DNA of 64,000 nucleotides from Frateuria terrea (GCF_900115705.1 NZ_FOXL01000004.1:434001-498000); one strand, 5' to 3'. Numbered from the stretch's first letter, positions 34,542 through 45,971 are shown. Program-made: numbers and translations. Notes: a model not told the origin generated them from the letters alone.

Positions 34542-34559
34542 GCGCTCATCCATGAGCGC
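34542..34559 (-). other. Hairpin 2 of the sdhA-sdhB spacer
   Basis: On the minus strand the 18-base near-palindrome GCGCTCATGGATGAGCGC lies 12 bases after hairpin 1, which has the same CATGGATG centre. It ends about 20 bases before the sdhB start codon and close to its ribosome-binding region, so it could affect sdhB translation or mRNA stability. Confidence 0.6.
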
Positions 34560-34566
34560 GAGAATC

Positions 34567-34589
34567 AAAAAGCGGCCATCCATGGCCGC
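34567..34589 (-). terminator. Terminator-like hairpin between sdhA and sdhB
   Basis: On the minus strand GCGGCCATGGATGGCCGC is followed at once by TTTTTG, which is the form of an intrinsic terminator, 10 bases after the sdhA stop. As sdhB is downstream in the same direction, it should act as a partial terminator or as a 3' stabiliser for the sdhCDA message. Confidence 0.65.
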
Positions 34590-34599
34590 ACTCTGAAAT

Positions 34600-36387
<1,788 letters not shown>

Positions 36388-36392
36388 CGAAC

Positions 36393-36788
36393 TCACGCTC
36401 CCAGGGCGATGCGCAGCACCGCGAGCACGCCCGCCAGGGTGGCGAGCACGGCAATGAACTTGATCGCCATCAGGAGCGTGGCCTCCTTCCAGCGCGTGTG
36501 CACGTAGTCCTCGATCACCACCTGCAGGCCGAGCACGGCGTGCCAGAACGCGGTGACGACGAAGGCGATCAGCAGCACGGCGTTCCACGGCCGGGCGACC
36601 AGTGCGCGGGCGGTAGCGTAGTCGGCGTGCAGCATGCGCAGCACCAGCGTGACCAGCCAGATGCCCAGGCCCACCAGCGCGATGGCGGTGACGCGCTGCA
36701 CCCACCAATGGCTCACGCCATGCTGGGCCGAGCCCAGGCCGCGGGCCTTCTTCAGCGGGTTGCGGTATTCCTTCGGATAGGCGCTCAT
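36393..36788 (-). CDS. sdhD: Succinate dehydrogenase membrane anchor subunit D
   Basis: A 131-residue integral membrane protein with three hydrophobic segments (about 27-50, 65-90, 100-128) and the [16 protein letters not shown]-terminal block that faces the quinone site. The ATG at 36788 overlaps the sdhC stop (ATGA), and sdhA follows after 5 bases. Confidence 0.94.
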   Translation of the reverse strand: MSAYPKEYRNPLKKARGLGSAQHGVSHWWVQRVTAIALVGLGIWLVTLVLRMLHADYATARALVARPWNAVLLIAFVVTAFWHAVLGLQVVIEDYVHTRWKEATLLMAIKFIAVLATLAGVLAVLRIALGA

Positions 36789-37180
36789 GCGGCGGCTCCC
36801 AGGGTCAGCACGTAGGCCCATACGGCCGCGGTCAGCAGCAGGCTGACGATGATCGAGGCCCAGCTCGAGCGGACGAACTGCACGATCTCGTACCCGTAAC
36901 CGCCGTCCTGCACCAGGTGACGGATGCCGTTGCACAGGTGGTAGAACAGCGACCAGCTCCAGCCGATCAGCAGGATGATCCCTACGGGGCTGCCGACGAA
37001 GGCGGTGAAGTGCTTGAACCGCTCCTCGCCCCCGGCCAGCGCGATCAGCGCCCACGCGACCAGCAGCAGGCCCACGGACAGGGCGATGCCGGTGGCGCGG
37101 TGCAGGATGGAAGTCACCATCTGCACTTGCCATTTGTAGACGGAAAGATGCGGTGAGAGCGGTCGTCGCGTGTCTGCCAT
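36785..37180 (-). CDS. sdhC: Succinate dehydrogenase cytochrome b556 subunit
   Basis: A 131-residue membrane anchor carrying the quinone site and heme. Family motif [13 protein letters not shown] at the N-terminus (residues 5-17), [12 protein letters not shown], and a heme-ligand region [12 protein letters not shown] near 80-92. Three membrane segments. The ATG at 37180 is 85 bases after sdhAF4; no strong promoter seen between them. Confidence 0.95.
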   Translation of the reverse strand: MADTRRPLSPHLSVYKWQVQMVTSILHRATGIALSVGLLLVAWALIALAGGEERFKHFTAFVGSPVGIILLIGWSWSLFYHLCNGIRHLVQDGGYGYEIVQFVRSSWASIIVSLLLTAAVWAYVLTLGAAA

Positions 37181-37265
37181 GGCGGCTGTCCGTGTAGTGG
37201 ATTCGCGTCTCGCCCGAGTCGCCCGCTCCTGATCGCCTGTGCCGGCTCGCGCCGACCCGGCGGCA

Positions 37266-37433
37266 TCAGAAGTCGATGCAGCGTCCGTTCTTTTCCCAGT
37301 CGCCGTAGCGGGTGGGATCCGGCGCTGGCCGCTCCGTTCGCGTCTCGCCCTGGGCCGGCCGCGCGGGCACGGCGGTCTGCTCCGCGGGCGCGGAAGCAGG
37401 GGCGGGTTCGGTCTGGGAGGAGGTCTCGGACAT
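37266..37433 (-). CDS. sdhAF4: Succinate dehydrogenase assembly factor 4 homologue (DUF1674)
   Basis: A 55-residue protein. The C-terminal PTRYGDWEKNGRCIDF block is the DUF1674 / SDHAF4 signature; in eukaryotes and alphaproteobacteria this factor binds FAD-loaded SdhA before it joins SdhB. I chose the ATG at 37433 (MSETSSQTEP); the open frame further upstream lacks similarity. The N-terminal part is Pro/Ala-rich and disordered. Its place directly before sdhC supports the role. Confidence 0.85.
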   Translation of the reverse strand: MSETSSQTEPAPASAPAEQTAVPARPAQGETRTERPAPDPTRYGDWEKNGRCIDF

Positions 37434-37547
37434 AAGTAAAGCCGCAGAAGCGTAATACGCGCTGACCGCGCAGCACAACCTTGACGCTGGGTGAAAAGCG
37501 GCGTCCACACCTTGCCTTCGCGCGCTCGATCCCTTATCTCATGCGCC

Positions 37548-38339
37548 ATGCCATGCCCCTACTCCGCCGAGCTCGTCTCTATCGAAGGCACCGACGCGAT
37601 CGCTTTCGCGCAGGCGCAATTCAGCAGCAATCTCGCCTCCCTCGCCGATGGCCGATGGCAGTTCAGCGCCTGGCTAAATGCGCAGGGACGCGTGAAGTTC
37701 CTGTTCCACCTGGTGCGGCTGGACGCCCAGCGACTGCTGCTGTTGCTGCGCGGCGGGCAGGCCGAGGCGCTGGCCATCGAGCTGAGGCGCTACGTGTTCC
37801 GAGCGAAGGCGGCCATCACGCCGCATGCAGCACGCCCGCTCGGCACAGGCAACCCGTTGCCGCTGTACGCAGCAAAGCAAACAGGGGACGCGCTCGTTGT
37901 CGGCTGTGGCCCGTACAGCCTGAAGGTCGATGCCGCGGCCGACGGCAACTGGCGATTGGCGCAGTTGCGCACGAGCTGGCCATGGCTGCCGGAGTCCCTT
38001 GCCGGCGAGATGCTGCCGGCATGGCTTGGCCTGGGAACACTGGGCGCCACGTCGCTCGACAAGGGCTGTTATCCAGGCCAGGAAATCGTAGCGCGCATGC
38101 ATTACCGCGGTGGCAGCAAGCGCCATCTGCACCACGTGCGCCTGTCGCGGGTGGTGCCGCCCGGCAGCGTGCTGGACGTGCATGGCCTGGCGGCCATCCA
38201 GTTGCTCGACGTGGTGCCGGTGGATGCATCGGCCGAAGCGCTTGCGGTGGTTCATGAAGACGCGCAGACCGGCCTGGCCTCGGGCATCGAAGCCATCCAC
38301 GGGGGCCAGCCGCTGGCCGTTCTGGGGACCGAGCGCTGA
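37548..38339 (+). CDS. ygfZ: Folate-binding Fe-S cluster assembly factor YgfZ
   Basis: A GcvT-like tetrahydrofolate-dependent protein that helps repair or assemble some Fe-S enzymes. The signature KGCYPGQEIVAR lies near residue 171, with the reactive Cys. The ATG at 37548 (MPCPYSAELV) is in the only fitting frame; nearby ATGs at 37541 and 37553 are out of frame. 263 residues. It diverges from sdhAF4, leaving 114 bases for both promoters, and the neighbouring SDH complex is a large Fe-S client. Confidence 0.9.
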   Translation: MPCPYSAELVSIEGTDAIAFAQAQFSSNLASLADGRWQFSAWLNAQGRVKFLFHLVRLDAQRLLLLLRGGQAEALAIELRRYVFRAKAAITPHAARPLGTGNPLPLYAAKQTGDALVVGCGPYSLKVDAAADGNWRLAQLRTSWPWLPESLAGEMLPAWLGLGTLGATSLDKGCYPGQEIVARMHYRGGSKRHLHHVRLSRVVPPGSVLDVHGLAAIQLLDVVPVDASAEALAVVHEDAQTGLASGIEAIHGGQPLAVLGTER

Positions 38340-38404
38340 CGGCATCGCAAGAAGCCGGACGCAGCTCTGGGTCATACCCGAGAGAAGACGTGCTCGGTGC
38401 CTGG

Positions 38405-38836
38405 TCAGCCCAGGTGGCGCGTATAGACGTGCTGGCTCTTGTTCCGCACGTAACCCAGCCCTTCGTAGAAGGGATGCGACGCCCGGCGCTGCACGTTGGA
38501 ACGCACCAGCACGAGGCCGACGCCCTGCTCCCTCGCCCAGGCCTCGGCCGCGGCCGCCAGTGAGCGCCCCACGCCGCCACGGCGGACCGTGCTGTCGACC
38601 ACCAGGCCAGTGATCTCCACGCGCTCGCCGCCTTCCAGGCTCAGGCGACGCGCGACGGCAATCCAACCACCGAGCGCGCCCTCCCTATCGATCACGCACA
38701 CACACTGGCGTGGATCAGCCGCCAGCGCCTCCAGCCGCGCGACCATGGTTGCCGCGTCGACCGGATAGCCCAGCTCACCCGCCAGTCGCGCGATCTCGCT
38801 GGCATCGGCCATGCGCGCCGGGCGGGGCGCGTTCAT
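38405..38836 (-). CDS. GNAT-family N-acetyltransferase
   Basis: A 143-residue acetyltransferase. The acetyl-CoA loop is present in [15 protein letters not shown] (about 79-93), followed by [17 protein letters not shown], typical of GNAT enzymes that act on small amines or protein N-termini. Substrate unknown. Its ATG overlaps the stop of the CsaA-like gene (ATGA). Confidence 0.85.
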   Translation of the reverse strand: MNAPRPARMADASEIARLAGELGYPVDAATMVARLEALAADPRQCVCVIDREGALGGWIAVARRLSLEGGERVEITGLVVDSTVRRGGVGRSLAAAAEAWAREQGVGLVLVRSNVQRRASHPFYEGLGYVRNKSQHVYTRHLG

Positions 38837-39171
38837 GCCAGACGAGCGCCGTTGGGCACCGGCCGCTCGACCGTGGTGACCACCACGCCCGCGTCGGTGT
38901 GGAAGCCGGTCAACAGGAACTGCGAGCGGAACGGGCCGATCTGCTTCTCGGGAAAGTTGAGCACGCCGACGATCTGCTTGCCGACCAGTTGCTCGGACGC
39001 GTACAGCGCCGCGATCTGTGCGCTGGTCTTGCGCTCGCCATAGGGGCCGAAGTCGGCCCACACTTTCCATGCCGGCTTGCGCGCCTCGGGAAACGGCTCC
39101 ACCCGCACGATCGTGCCGGCCACGATCAGGACTTTCTCGAAGTCCGCCCAGCTGATCTCTTCCACGCTCAT
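38833..39171 (-). CDS. CsaA-like tRNA-binding-domain protein
   Basis: A 112-residue OB-fold protein related to CsaA and to the tRNA-binding domain of methionyl-tRNA synthetase and Arc1p. The family motifs [20 protein letters not shown] and [20 protein letters not shown] are clear. CsaA has been proposed as a secretion chaperone, though RNA binding is as likely. Overlaps the FAD enzyme gene upstream and the GNAT gene downstream by four bases each. Confidence 0.88.
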   Translation of the reverse strand: MSVEEISWADFEKVLIVAGTIVRVEPFPEARKPAWKVWADFGPYGERKTSAQIAALYASEQLVGKQIVGVLNFPEKQIGPFRSQFLLTGFHTDAGVVVTTVERPVPNGARLA

Positions 39172-40457
39172 CCTTCCAGTCTCGTCTTCAGCCAATCCTG
39201 CAGTTCCGCGCGCCAGTAGCTCGCCTGCGCCGCCACGAACCCCAACGGGCGATACGTCGACGCCAGGCCGTAGTCGGTGAACTGACGCCACGCCGGGTCG
39301 CCTTCGGCGATCGCCGCCGCCAACAACTCACCGGCTGCACAGGTAGAGCTCAGGCCATGGCCACCGAACGCCTGCGCCCACCACAATCCGTCCTCGCGAC
39401 CGCCGATCTGCGGCATCTGGTGGCGCGCGTAGCTCATCAGGCCCGACCAGGCGTAGTCGACACGCACGTCGCCCAGTTGGGGAAACACGCGCAGCAGGTC
39501 CCGTCGCAACAGCCGCTGTACCGCACGTGGCGAGCGATCGAGCACCGAGATGCGGCCGCCCCAGAGCAGCCGCGTGTCGGGCAGGGGCCGGTAGTAGTCG
39601 AAGGCGAACCGGGTGTCGTAGATGGCCGCGCGTGTGGCCAGGCAATCGGCCAGGCGGTCGCCCAGCGGCTCGGTCACCATCACGTAGGTGGCGATCGGCA
39701 GGATCGCGCGGTCGATCTGGCGCCGCAGTCCCGCCAGGTACCCGCCGCACGCGAGCACCACCTGCTCGGCGAGCACTTCGCCGCTTGCAGCCTGTACGCG
39801 CCAGCGGTTGCCTTCGCGCTGCAGCCGCCGCACGCCGCTGTGTTCGTGGACGCGCACGCCCTGCGCGGCCGCCGCGCCGGCCAGGCCGATCGCGTAGTTC
39901 AGCGGGTGCAGGTGCAGCGCATCGCGTTCGAACAGGCCATCGTGATAGCGCGTGCTGTGGATGCGCTCTCGCAATTGCGCCTCTGGCAACCATTCCCATG
40001 CCACGCCGTAATGCTCCACCAGCAGCTGCTGGCGCGCTCGCAACACTCCGGGGTCACGGAACCAGTTGGCCCAGATCACGCCAGCGTCGACCGCATCGCA
40101 GGGAATCGCATAGTCGGCCACGCGCTGGCGGATGCGGTGCACGCCATCGATCGTGCGCTGGAACAATGCCCGTGCACGCGCCTCGCCCAACTGATCGAGC
40201 AAGGCCTGCTCGCCCAGCGAATAGCCGGCGAACACGAAGCCGCCGTTGCGCCCGGAAGCGCCATAGCCGACCTGTGCGCGCTCCAGCAATACCACGTCAC
40301 GCAGCCCGCGCTCGGCCAGGCCCAACGCCGTATTGAGTCCGGCAAAGCCACCACCGATCACGGCCACGCGCGCTTCATGCCGGCCTTCGAGCGGCGCATA
40401 CGCCTCGTACGGCGTGGCCGTGGCGCGATAGTAGGAGGTAGCGGTCGACGGCGTCAT
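39168..40457 (-). CDS. FAD-dependent amine oxidase-type oxidoreductase (DAO family)
   Basis: A 429-residue flavoenzyme with the N-terminal dinucleotide fold [21 protein letters not shown] (about 31-51), then [11 protein letters not shown], the pattern of PuuB-like gamma-glutamylputrescine oxidase, sarcosine and other DAO-family enzymes. The start (40457) is the ATG that gives the usual N-terminal YYRAT segment. It is the first gene of a coupled trio with csaA and a GNAT enzyme. No puu genes lie nearby, so the substrate is open; putrescine catabolism is a guess by similarity. Confidence 0.8.
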   Translation of the reverse strand: MTPSTATSYYRATATPYEAYAPLEGRHEARVAVIGGGFAGLNTALGLAERGLRDVVLLERAQVGYGASGRNGGFVFAGYSLGEQALLDQLGEARARALFQRTIDGVHRIRQRVADYAIPCDAVDAGVIWANWFRDPGVLRARQQLLVEHYGVAWEWLPEAQLRERIHSTRYHDGLFERDALHLHPLNYAIGLAGAAAAQGVRVHEHSGVRRLQREGNRWRVQAASGEVLAEQVVLACGGYLAGLRRQIDRAILPIATYVMVTEPLGDRLADCLATRAAIYDTRFAFDYYRPLPDTRLLWGGRISVLDRSPRAVQRLLRRDLLRVFPQLGDVRVDYAWSGLMSYARHQMPQIGGREDGLWWAQAFGGHGLSSTCAAGELLAAAIAEGDPAWRQFTDYGLASTYRPLGFVAAQASYWRAELQDWLKTRLEG

Positions 40458-40979
40458 GGGGTCGGGCCAGTCGGGTTGACGGCCGAGCATATCGCGGCGC
40501 GCGATGCTATTCGACCAGCCCGACGCCCGGCACGCGCTCGCCGCTGGGTGCCTGGTGGTCGACGACACGTGCGCGATAGTTTCTTGCGCCATGCGGTTGC
40601 CGGACGAGCGAGGCCGAGCGGGCGCAGCCCACTCAGGCATCGTCCGGCACTTCCACGTCGGCGAGGGCGGAGGCAATCGGCACCTGGCCGCGATCCTTCG
40701 GGCGCAATGCATACACGCTGCCACGCAACGACCAGGTGGTTTGCGGCGGGTCGCGGTCAGGCGGCTGCACGTACGGCCAACTGGCCGGCTGGCCGGTGGC
40801 ACAGTTCGGCTACCACCGGCCAGTGCACGTTGCTTACGCGAACCGACGACTCGCCCGGAATCAGTCGAGTCACTCCCGCCATCACGCAAGCGGGCGGGTC
40901 GCCCCCGATCCGATGGACCGGTACGCGTTCAAAGCCATGCCGCGCTTTGTAGGAAAAGCCCGCCGCGACAACCAGAGGA
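40458..40979. other. Gap between the FAD enzyme gene and galU
   Basis: About 520 bases with no intact gene. It contains the frameshifted remnant listed separately, and at 40936-40972 a stretch (CTTTGTAGGAAAAGCCCGCC) like dispersed intergenic repeats of Xanthomonadales. The promoter of the FAD enzyme operon is probably in the part next to 40458-40620, but no clear box is visible. Confidence 0.4.
40633..40882 (-). pseudogene. Frameshifted small gene or remnant of unknown family
   Basis: Two reading frames on the minus strand join into one plausible protein if a single base is removed near 40798-40805: first MAGVTRLIPGESSVRVSNVH and WPVVAELC, then ATGQPASWPYVQPP...and RGSVYALRPKDRGQVPIA ending VPDDA-stop at 40633. 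Each half ends or starts abruptly at the same place, as expected for one gene with a frameshift (or a sequencing error). About 82 residues if restored. No family recognised. Confidence 0.35.
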
Positions 40980-41852
40980 TCAGAGCTGGCCGACGAATTC
41001 ACGCACGACCGGCGCCAGCTTGGGGTCCTGCATGGCCATGTGCATCGTGGCGCGGACCAGGCCGGCCTTGTTGCCGCAATCGAAGCGGGTGCCTTCGAAA
41101 CGATAGGCAAGCACCTTGCCTTGCTCCATCAGCAGTGCCTCGATCGCGTCGGTGAGCTGAATTTCGCCGCCGGCGCCCGGCTCGGTCTGTTCCAACAGTT
41201 CGAAGATACGTCCCGGCAGCACATAGCGACCCACCACAGCCAGGTTGGAGGGTGCATCGGCAGGCTTGGGCTTCTCCACCATGTAGCGGATGCGAGCGCT
41301 GCGCTCATCGACCGGCTCGGCATCGACGATGCCGTACTTGTCGGTCTGATCGTGCGGCACTTCCTCCACCGCGATCACGCCGGCATGCTCGGCTTCCGCC
41401 AGCGCGGCCATCTGGCCGAGGGCACCCCTGCCGCGGTTCCAGATCAGGTCATCGGGCAGGATGATGCCAAACGGTTCGTTGCCCACCACCGGTTTCGCGC
41501 ACAGCACGGCATGGCCCAGGCCGTGGGCCTCGGGCTGGGTTACGAAGATCGCGCGCACGTTGGACGGCAGCGTGCCCTGCACGAGCGCGAGCAACTCGTC
41601 CTTGCCCTTCTCCTCCAGTTTGGCCTCGAGTTCGTAGGCTTTGTCGAAATAATCGGCGATGGCGTGCTTGTAGCGATTGGTGACGAACACCAGGGTGTCG
41701 GCGCCGGCGTCCACCGCTTCATCGACCGCGTACTGGATCAGCGGCTTGTCCAGCACCGGCAGCATTTCCTTGGCGACCACCTTGGTCGCCGGCAGGAAAC
41801 GCGTGCCGAGTCCGGCCACGGGGAACACCACCTTGCGCAACGGCTTGGTCAC
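40980..41852 (-). CDS. galU: UTP-glucose-1-phosphate uridylyltransferase
   Basis: Makes UDP-glucose for LPS, exopolysaccharide and glycan synthesis. The nucleotide-binding start VFPVAGLGTRFLPATK (about 10-25) and KEMLPVLDKPLIQYAVDEA are diagnostic. 290 residues. It begins with GTG directly after the stop of the upstream gene (TGA-GTG, no gap), so the two are coupled. Confidence 0.97.
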   Translation of the reverse strand: MTKPLRKVVFPVAGLGTRFLPATKVVAKEMLPVLDKPLIQYAVDEAVDAGADTLVFVTNRYKHAIADYFDKAYELEAKLEEKGKDELLALVQGTLPSNVRAIFVTQPEAHGLGHAVLCAKPVVGNEPFGIILPDDLIWNRGRGALGQMAALAEAEHAGVIAVEEVPHDQTDKYGIVDAEPVDERSARIRYMVEKPKPADAPSNLAVVGRYVLPGRIFELLEQTEPGAGGEIQLTDAIEALLMEQGKVLAYRFEGTRFDCGNKAGLVRATMHMAMQDPKLAPVVREFVGQL

Positions 41853-43775
41853 TCAGTTTTCTCCTGTTTCGATACGGCCCTGTTCGATGCGGCCCGCCTC
41901 GCGGCGGATCGAGACCACGTTGTCCGGCTGCGCCGTGTCGCTCCAGCGGAACGATGGCAGCAGGCTGGACACGCAGCGCCTGAGTTCATCTTCATTGAAC
42001 GCTGCAGTGGCGTCGCAGGCCTTGTTGAGCAGCGCCTGCAACAGCTCCCACGACACCTCGCGATGTTGCGCGAGGAAGATCTTGGCGTGCGCGGTCGCGC
42101 TGTAGTTCTCCAGCTGGTGGAACAGCTCTTCGAACAACTTCTCGCCTGCACGCAGGCCGGTATAGACGATCGGCACCTCGGTGCCCGGCTTCTTGCCGGC
42201 CAGGCGGATCATCTGTTCGGCCAGGTCGCGGATCTTCATCGGCTCGCCCATGTCCAGCGCGAAGATCTCGCCGCCCTGCCCCAGGCACGCAGCCTGAAGG
42301 ATGAGCTGGCAGGCCTCCGGGATGGTCATGAAGTAGCGGGTGATTTCCGGATGGGTGATGGTCACCGGGCCACCGGAGCGGATCTGCTGGCGAAACAGCG
42401 GCACCACCGAGCCCGCCGAATCGAGGACGTTGCCGAACCGGACGGTGATGTAATGCGTGGCCGAATGCGCATTGAGGTTCTGGCAATAGATCTCGGCCAC
42501 GCGCTTGCAGGCACCCATCACGCTGGTCGGATTGACCGCCTTGTCGGTCGAGATCAGCACGAAGCAGCCGACCTCGAATTCGTTGGCGAGGTCGGCCACC
42601 GTGCGCGTACCCAGCACGTTGTTGCGGAACCCGGCGCGCAGTTGCTTCTGCAACATGGGCACGTGCTTGTACGCAGCCGCGTGGAAGACCACCTCGGGCT
42701 TGACCTCGGCAAAGGTCTTTTGCATCGCCACGCGGTCGCCGCAGTCGCACAGGACGCATTCGAGCAACAGCTCCGGATAGTCGCCGCGCAACTCCTTGCC
42801 GATGGCGTAGAGGTTGTATTCGCTCTGTTCGACGATGGTGAGCGACTGCGCGCCAAGCCTCGCCACCTGCCGGCACAGCTCCGAGCCGATCGAGCCACCG
42901 CCGCCGGTGATCAACACGCGGCGACCGGTGAGGGTTTCGCGGATGGCCGTCCAGTCCAGCTCGACCGCATCGCGGCCAAGCAGGTCCTCGATCGCCACTT
43001 CCTTGATCTCGTTGAACTGCGCGCGGCCGGCAACGACGTCCTCGAGCCGCGGAACGGTTCGGTATGGCAGGCCGGTCTGGTCGCACAGCTCGACCACCCG
43101 GCGCATCTGCCCGGTGGTGGCCGCGGGCAGCGCGATCAGCAGCATCTCCACCGCCGCCTCGCGCGCAAGCTCGGGCAACTGGTCGATGCAACCCAGCACC
43201 GGATGCCCGTTGATCGAGGCGCCGCGCAGGCTCGCCTTGTCGTCGACGAAACCGATCACGCTGTACCGCCCGTCGTGCCGAAGGTCGCGCGACAGCGCCT
43301 CGCCCGCGCGATCGGCTCCTACGATCAGCACGCGCTTGGAGGTACGCGTGCTGAACAGGTCGAGCCTGCTGTCCTTCCAGAACCGGTACGCCAGCCGAGG
43401 CAAGCCCAGCAGCAACGTCAACGCCACCGGATAGAGCAGCAGCACCGAACGCGGTACGCCTTCCATGCGCTGGTAGAGGAACAGCGCCAGGCCGATCGCT
43501 ACCGTGCCGACGACGGCGGCCTTGAGGATGTTCCAAAGATCCGGCAGGCTGGCGAAGCGCCAGACACCCTTGTACAGGCCCGTCCAGGTGAAGATCAGCC
43601 CCTGCATCGCCAGCACGATGGGGAACTCCAGCACATCGAAACTACCGTCCTGGCCTGAAACGGTAGCGTAGCGCAGGGCCTTGGCGATCCACCAGGCAAA
43701 CCCGGCCATCGCCAGGTCGTGCGCGACCACGGCGATGCGCGGATGGATGAGGGCGATCCATTTACGTGGCGACAT
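41853..43775 (-). CDS. WbpM/FlaA1/CapD-type UDP-sugar 4,6-dehydratase/epimerase
   Basis: A 640-residue membrane-bound nucleotide-sugar enzyme. Four N-terminal membrane segments (about 12-115), a CoA-binding-like Rossmann domain (KRVLIVGADRAGEALSRDL near 147), then an SDR domain with GRRVLITGGGGSIGSEL near 285. The catalytic block has Met in place of Tyr in SVMGACK, as in WbpM/CapD. Such enzymes make 4-keto-6-deoxy UDP-HexNAc for O-antigen or capsule. Located between a WbpL-like transferase and galU, so surface-sugar initiation is very likely. Confidence 0.9.
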   Translation of the reverse strand: MSPRKWIALIHPRIAVVAHDLAMAGFAWWIAKALRYATVSGQDGSFDVLEFPIVLAMQGLIFTWTGLYKGVWRFASLPDLWNILKAAVVGTVAIGLALFLYQRMEGVPRSVLLLYPVALTLLLGLPRLAYRFWKDSRLDLFSTRTSKRVLIVGADRAGEALSRDLRHDGRYSVIGFVDDKASLRGASINGHPVLGCIDQLPELAREAAVEMLLIALPAATTGQMRRVVELCDQTGLPYRTVPRLEDVVAGRAQFNEIKEVAIEDLLGRDAVELDWTAIRETLTGRRVLITGGGGSIGSELCRQVARLGAQSLTIVEQSEYNLYAIGKELRGDYPELLLECVLCDCGDRVAMQKTFAEVKPEVVFHAAAYKHVPMLQKQLRAGFRNNVLGTRTVADLANEFEVGCFVLISTDKAVNPTSVMGACKRVAEIYCQNLNAHSATHYITVRFGNVLDSAGSVVPLFRQQIRSGGPVTITHPEITRYFMTIPEACQLILQAACLGQGGEIFALDMGEPMKIRDLAEQMIRLAGKKPGTEVPIVYTGLRAGEKLFEELFHQLENYSATAHAKIFLAQHREVSWELLQALLNKACDATAAFNEDELRRCVSSLLPSFRWSDTAQPDNVVSIRREAGRIEQGRIETGEN

Positions 43776-44802
43776 GACGATCCTTCATTGATGCTCGCCG
43801 CATGCAGCGGCGCTTGCTAACGATCCATGTTGCGCCGGCCACCGTATAGACGGCGGCACAGGCGGGCAATGCCATGGCCGGATATTGACTCGCGGCGACC
43901 GCCGCCGGAGCGGCGACGAGCAGGTTCCAGCCCAGGTACCACGCGGCTGCCCGCGCATGCGTGCCGCCGGATCGTACCAGCCACTGGTAAAGATGCTCGC
44001 GGTGCGGAGCATACCAGCGCCTGCCGCGTAGGAAGCGGTTCAGCAACGTCAAGCTCGCATCGGCAACGAAACTCGATCCGAGGATGAGTGCCGGCCAGAC
44101 CAGCGCCGGTTCAATCCGCCACAACATGGCCGAAAGCGCGAACAGCAGAAGCCCGACGCTGCCGCTGCCGACGTCGCCCATGAAGATGCGCGCCGGCGGC
44201 CGGTTGTAGAGCCAGAATCCCAGGCAGGCAGCTGCCGTGGCGAAACCCGCTCCGGCCAACGCCGGCTGTCCCGCGCTGGCGGCCAGGCAACCGAGTCCTG
44301 CCGCCACGAATATGCCCTGCTGCGCCAGCAGCGCATCGATGCCGTCCATGAAGTTGTGCAGGTTGATGCTCCAGCCGCCGGCCAATACCAGCAATGGCAG
44401 CCATCCCCAAGCCAGGCCTGCGTCGGCGAGCAGTGCACCGCCGACGAACGCGGTCGCCAGCAACTGCACGCCCAGCCTCGGCCATTGCCGCAACGGCCGA
44501 TGGTCGTCCCACCAGCCGATCGCGGCCACCAGCACGAGAGCCAGCTCCAGGTTCGCGATCGTGGGTGCGTCCCACGGCCCGGCCAAGCTGCAAAGGATGC
44601 AGGGCAGCACGACCAGGCACGCCAGCACAATGCCGATGCCCCCCCCGCGTGGGGTTGGCAGCGTGTGCGAGCGGCGCTGGCCTGGCTGGTCCAGCATGCC
44701 GCGCCGACGCGCATAGGCGATCGCGCCGCGTACCGCCAGCGCCGCGATCGCCAGCGCCACCAGACTCCATCCCAGCACGATGGCGAGTTCGACGCGGGTC
44801 AC
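43762..44802 (-). CDS. WecA/WbpL-like polyprenyl-phosphate sugar-1-P transferase
   Basis: A multi-pass inner-membrane enzyme (346 residues, about ten hydrophobic segments) of the MraY/WecA/WbpL family, which starts O-antigen or enterobacterial-type glycans on undecaprenyl phosphate. Signature segments: GWWDDHRPLRQWPRLG, INLHNFMDGIDALL, and IFMGDVGSGSVG. The GTG at 44802 overlaps the lapB stop (GTGA). Next to a WbpM-like enzyme, as in Pseudomonas. Confidence 0.9.
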   Translation of the reverse strand: MTRVELAIVLGWSLVALAIAALAVRGAIAYARRRGMLDQPGQRRSHTLPTPRGGGIGIVLACLVVLPCILCSLAGPWDAPTIANLELALVLVAAIGWWDDHRPLRQWPRLGVQLLATAFVGGALLADAGLAWGWLPLLVLAGGWSINLHNFMDGIDALLAQQGIFVAAGLGCLAASAGQPALAGAGFATAAACLGFWLYNRPPARIFMGDVGSGSVGLLLFALSAMLWRIEPALVWPALILGSSFVADASLTLLNRFLRGRRWYAPHREHLYQWLVRSGGTHARAAAWYLGWNLLVAAPAAVAASQYPAMALPACAAVYTVAGATWIVSKRRCMRRASMKDRHVAT

Positions 44803-45971
44803 TCGTTGGCGACGCCGTGGATCGGACGGATCGTGCTCCAGCCCTTGCAACTGGGGCATTGCCAGTGGTGCGCCTTGGCACCGAAGCCGCACCGGCTGCA
44901 GCGGTACATCGCCTGGCCCTCCAGCAGCTTGCGGGTGAGGTCGCGCAGGATCAGGAAGTTCTCGCGCGCCTCGCCGTCGATCTTGTCCATGGTGGCATCG
45001 ATGAGCGCCATCAGGCCGCGTACCGACGGGCGCTGGCGCAGTTGCGAGGTCAGGAAATCGATGCCGGCGCGCTCGCCATCGCGCTGGTGGTACAGCTTGG
45101 TCAACGCCAGCACCGGCGAGATCCCGTGGTAGCGCGCCAGGATGTCGCGCAGGAAGTGCTCCGCGCGCTCCATCTGCCCGGTACGGGCATAGCTGTTGAG
45201 CAACGGCGGCAGGATTTCCGGCACGAAGGCGATGTCCGCGCCGACGGCTGCCTCGTAGGCTTCGACGGCCTCGGCGTGCTCGCCGGCTTCGGCATGCAGC
45301 CTGCCGGTGAGCATGAAGGCGCGCACGCAATCGGCCTGGCATTCGAAAGCCTGCCGGAGGTAGCCGCGCGCTTCCGCTTGCGCACCGTGCTGGCGCGCCT
45401 GTTCGGCCAGCTCGCAATAGAACTGCGCAATCATCGGGGACTCGTCGTCGCCGGTCATCGCCTCCAGCCGGCGGGCATGGTCGATGGCCTTGTGCCAATC
45501 GCGCTCGTGCTGGTAGATCGCAACGAGGTGCCGCAGTGCCGACGGCGCGTGCGCATTCATCGCGACCAGGTCGGAGAACAACGCTTCGGCGCGATCGAGC
45601 AAACCGGCGCGCATATAGTCCTCACCCAGCTCAAGCAGAGCCACGGTTTTCATTGCTTCGGTCAGGCCCGGTCGCGACACCAGATGCTGGTGCAGGCGGA
45701 TCGCGCGGTCGACTTCGCCGCGACGGCGGAAAAGATTGCCGAGCGCCAGGTGGGTTTCGACGGTATCGCGGTTGTATTCGGCAAGCTTGAGGAATACCTC
45801 GATCGCCTTGTCCTGCTCTTCGTTGAGCAGGTAATTGAGGCCACGAAAATAATCGGAAGACAGTTCGCTGACCCGCATCCCCGAACGGTGCACAGCGGCA
45901 CGGCGGGCCGCGAACCATCCGCTGGCGAAAGCGGCCGGCACCAGCAGGAGCAGCACGTAGAGGACGTTCAT
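44799..45971 (-). CDS. lapB: LPS assembly protein B (YciM)
   Basis: An inner-membrane TPR protein with a C-terminal rubredoxin-like zinc domain that controls LpxC proteolysis by FtsH and thereby LPS levels. N-terminal membrane anchor (about 2-22), tandem TPR repeats (about 35-340), then CSRCGF...CPSCKGW, the four zinc cysteines. 390 residues. The gene follows lapA (ATGA overlap) and precedes glycan-initiation genes. Confidence 0.95.
   Translation of the reverse strand: MNVLYVLLLLVPAAFASGWFAARRAAVHRSGMRVSELSSDYFRGLNYLLNEEQDKAIEVFLKLAEYNRDTVETHLALGNLFRRRGEVDRAIRLHQHLVSRPGLTEAMKTVALLELGEDYMRAGLLDRAEALFSDLVAMNAHAPSALRHLVAIYQHERDWHKAIDHARRLEAMTGDDESPMIAQFYCELAEQARQHGAQAEARGYLRQAFECQADCVRAFMLTGRLHAEAGEHAEAVEAYEAAVGADIAFVPEILPPLLNSYARTGQMERAEHFLRDILARYHGISPVLALTKLYHQRDGERAGIDFLTSQLRQRPSVRGLMALIDATMDKIDGEARENFLILRDLTRKLLEGQAMYRCSRCGFGAKAHHWQCPSCKGWSTIRPIHGVANE

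Noticed and set aside
41040-43658. An 872-codon plus-strand frame across galU and the WbpM-like gene
   Set aside because: Antisense shadow of two clear genes, with no motifs.
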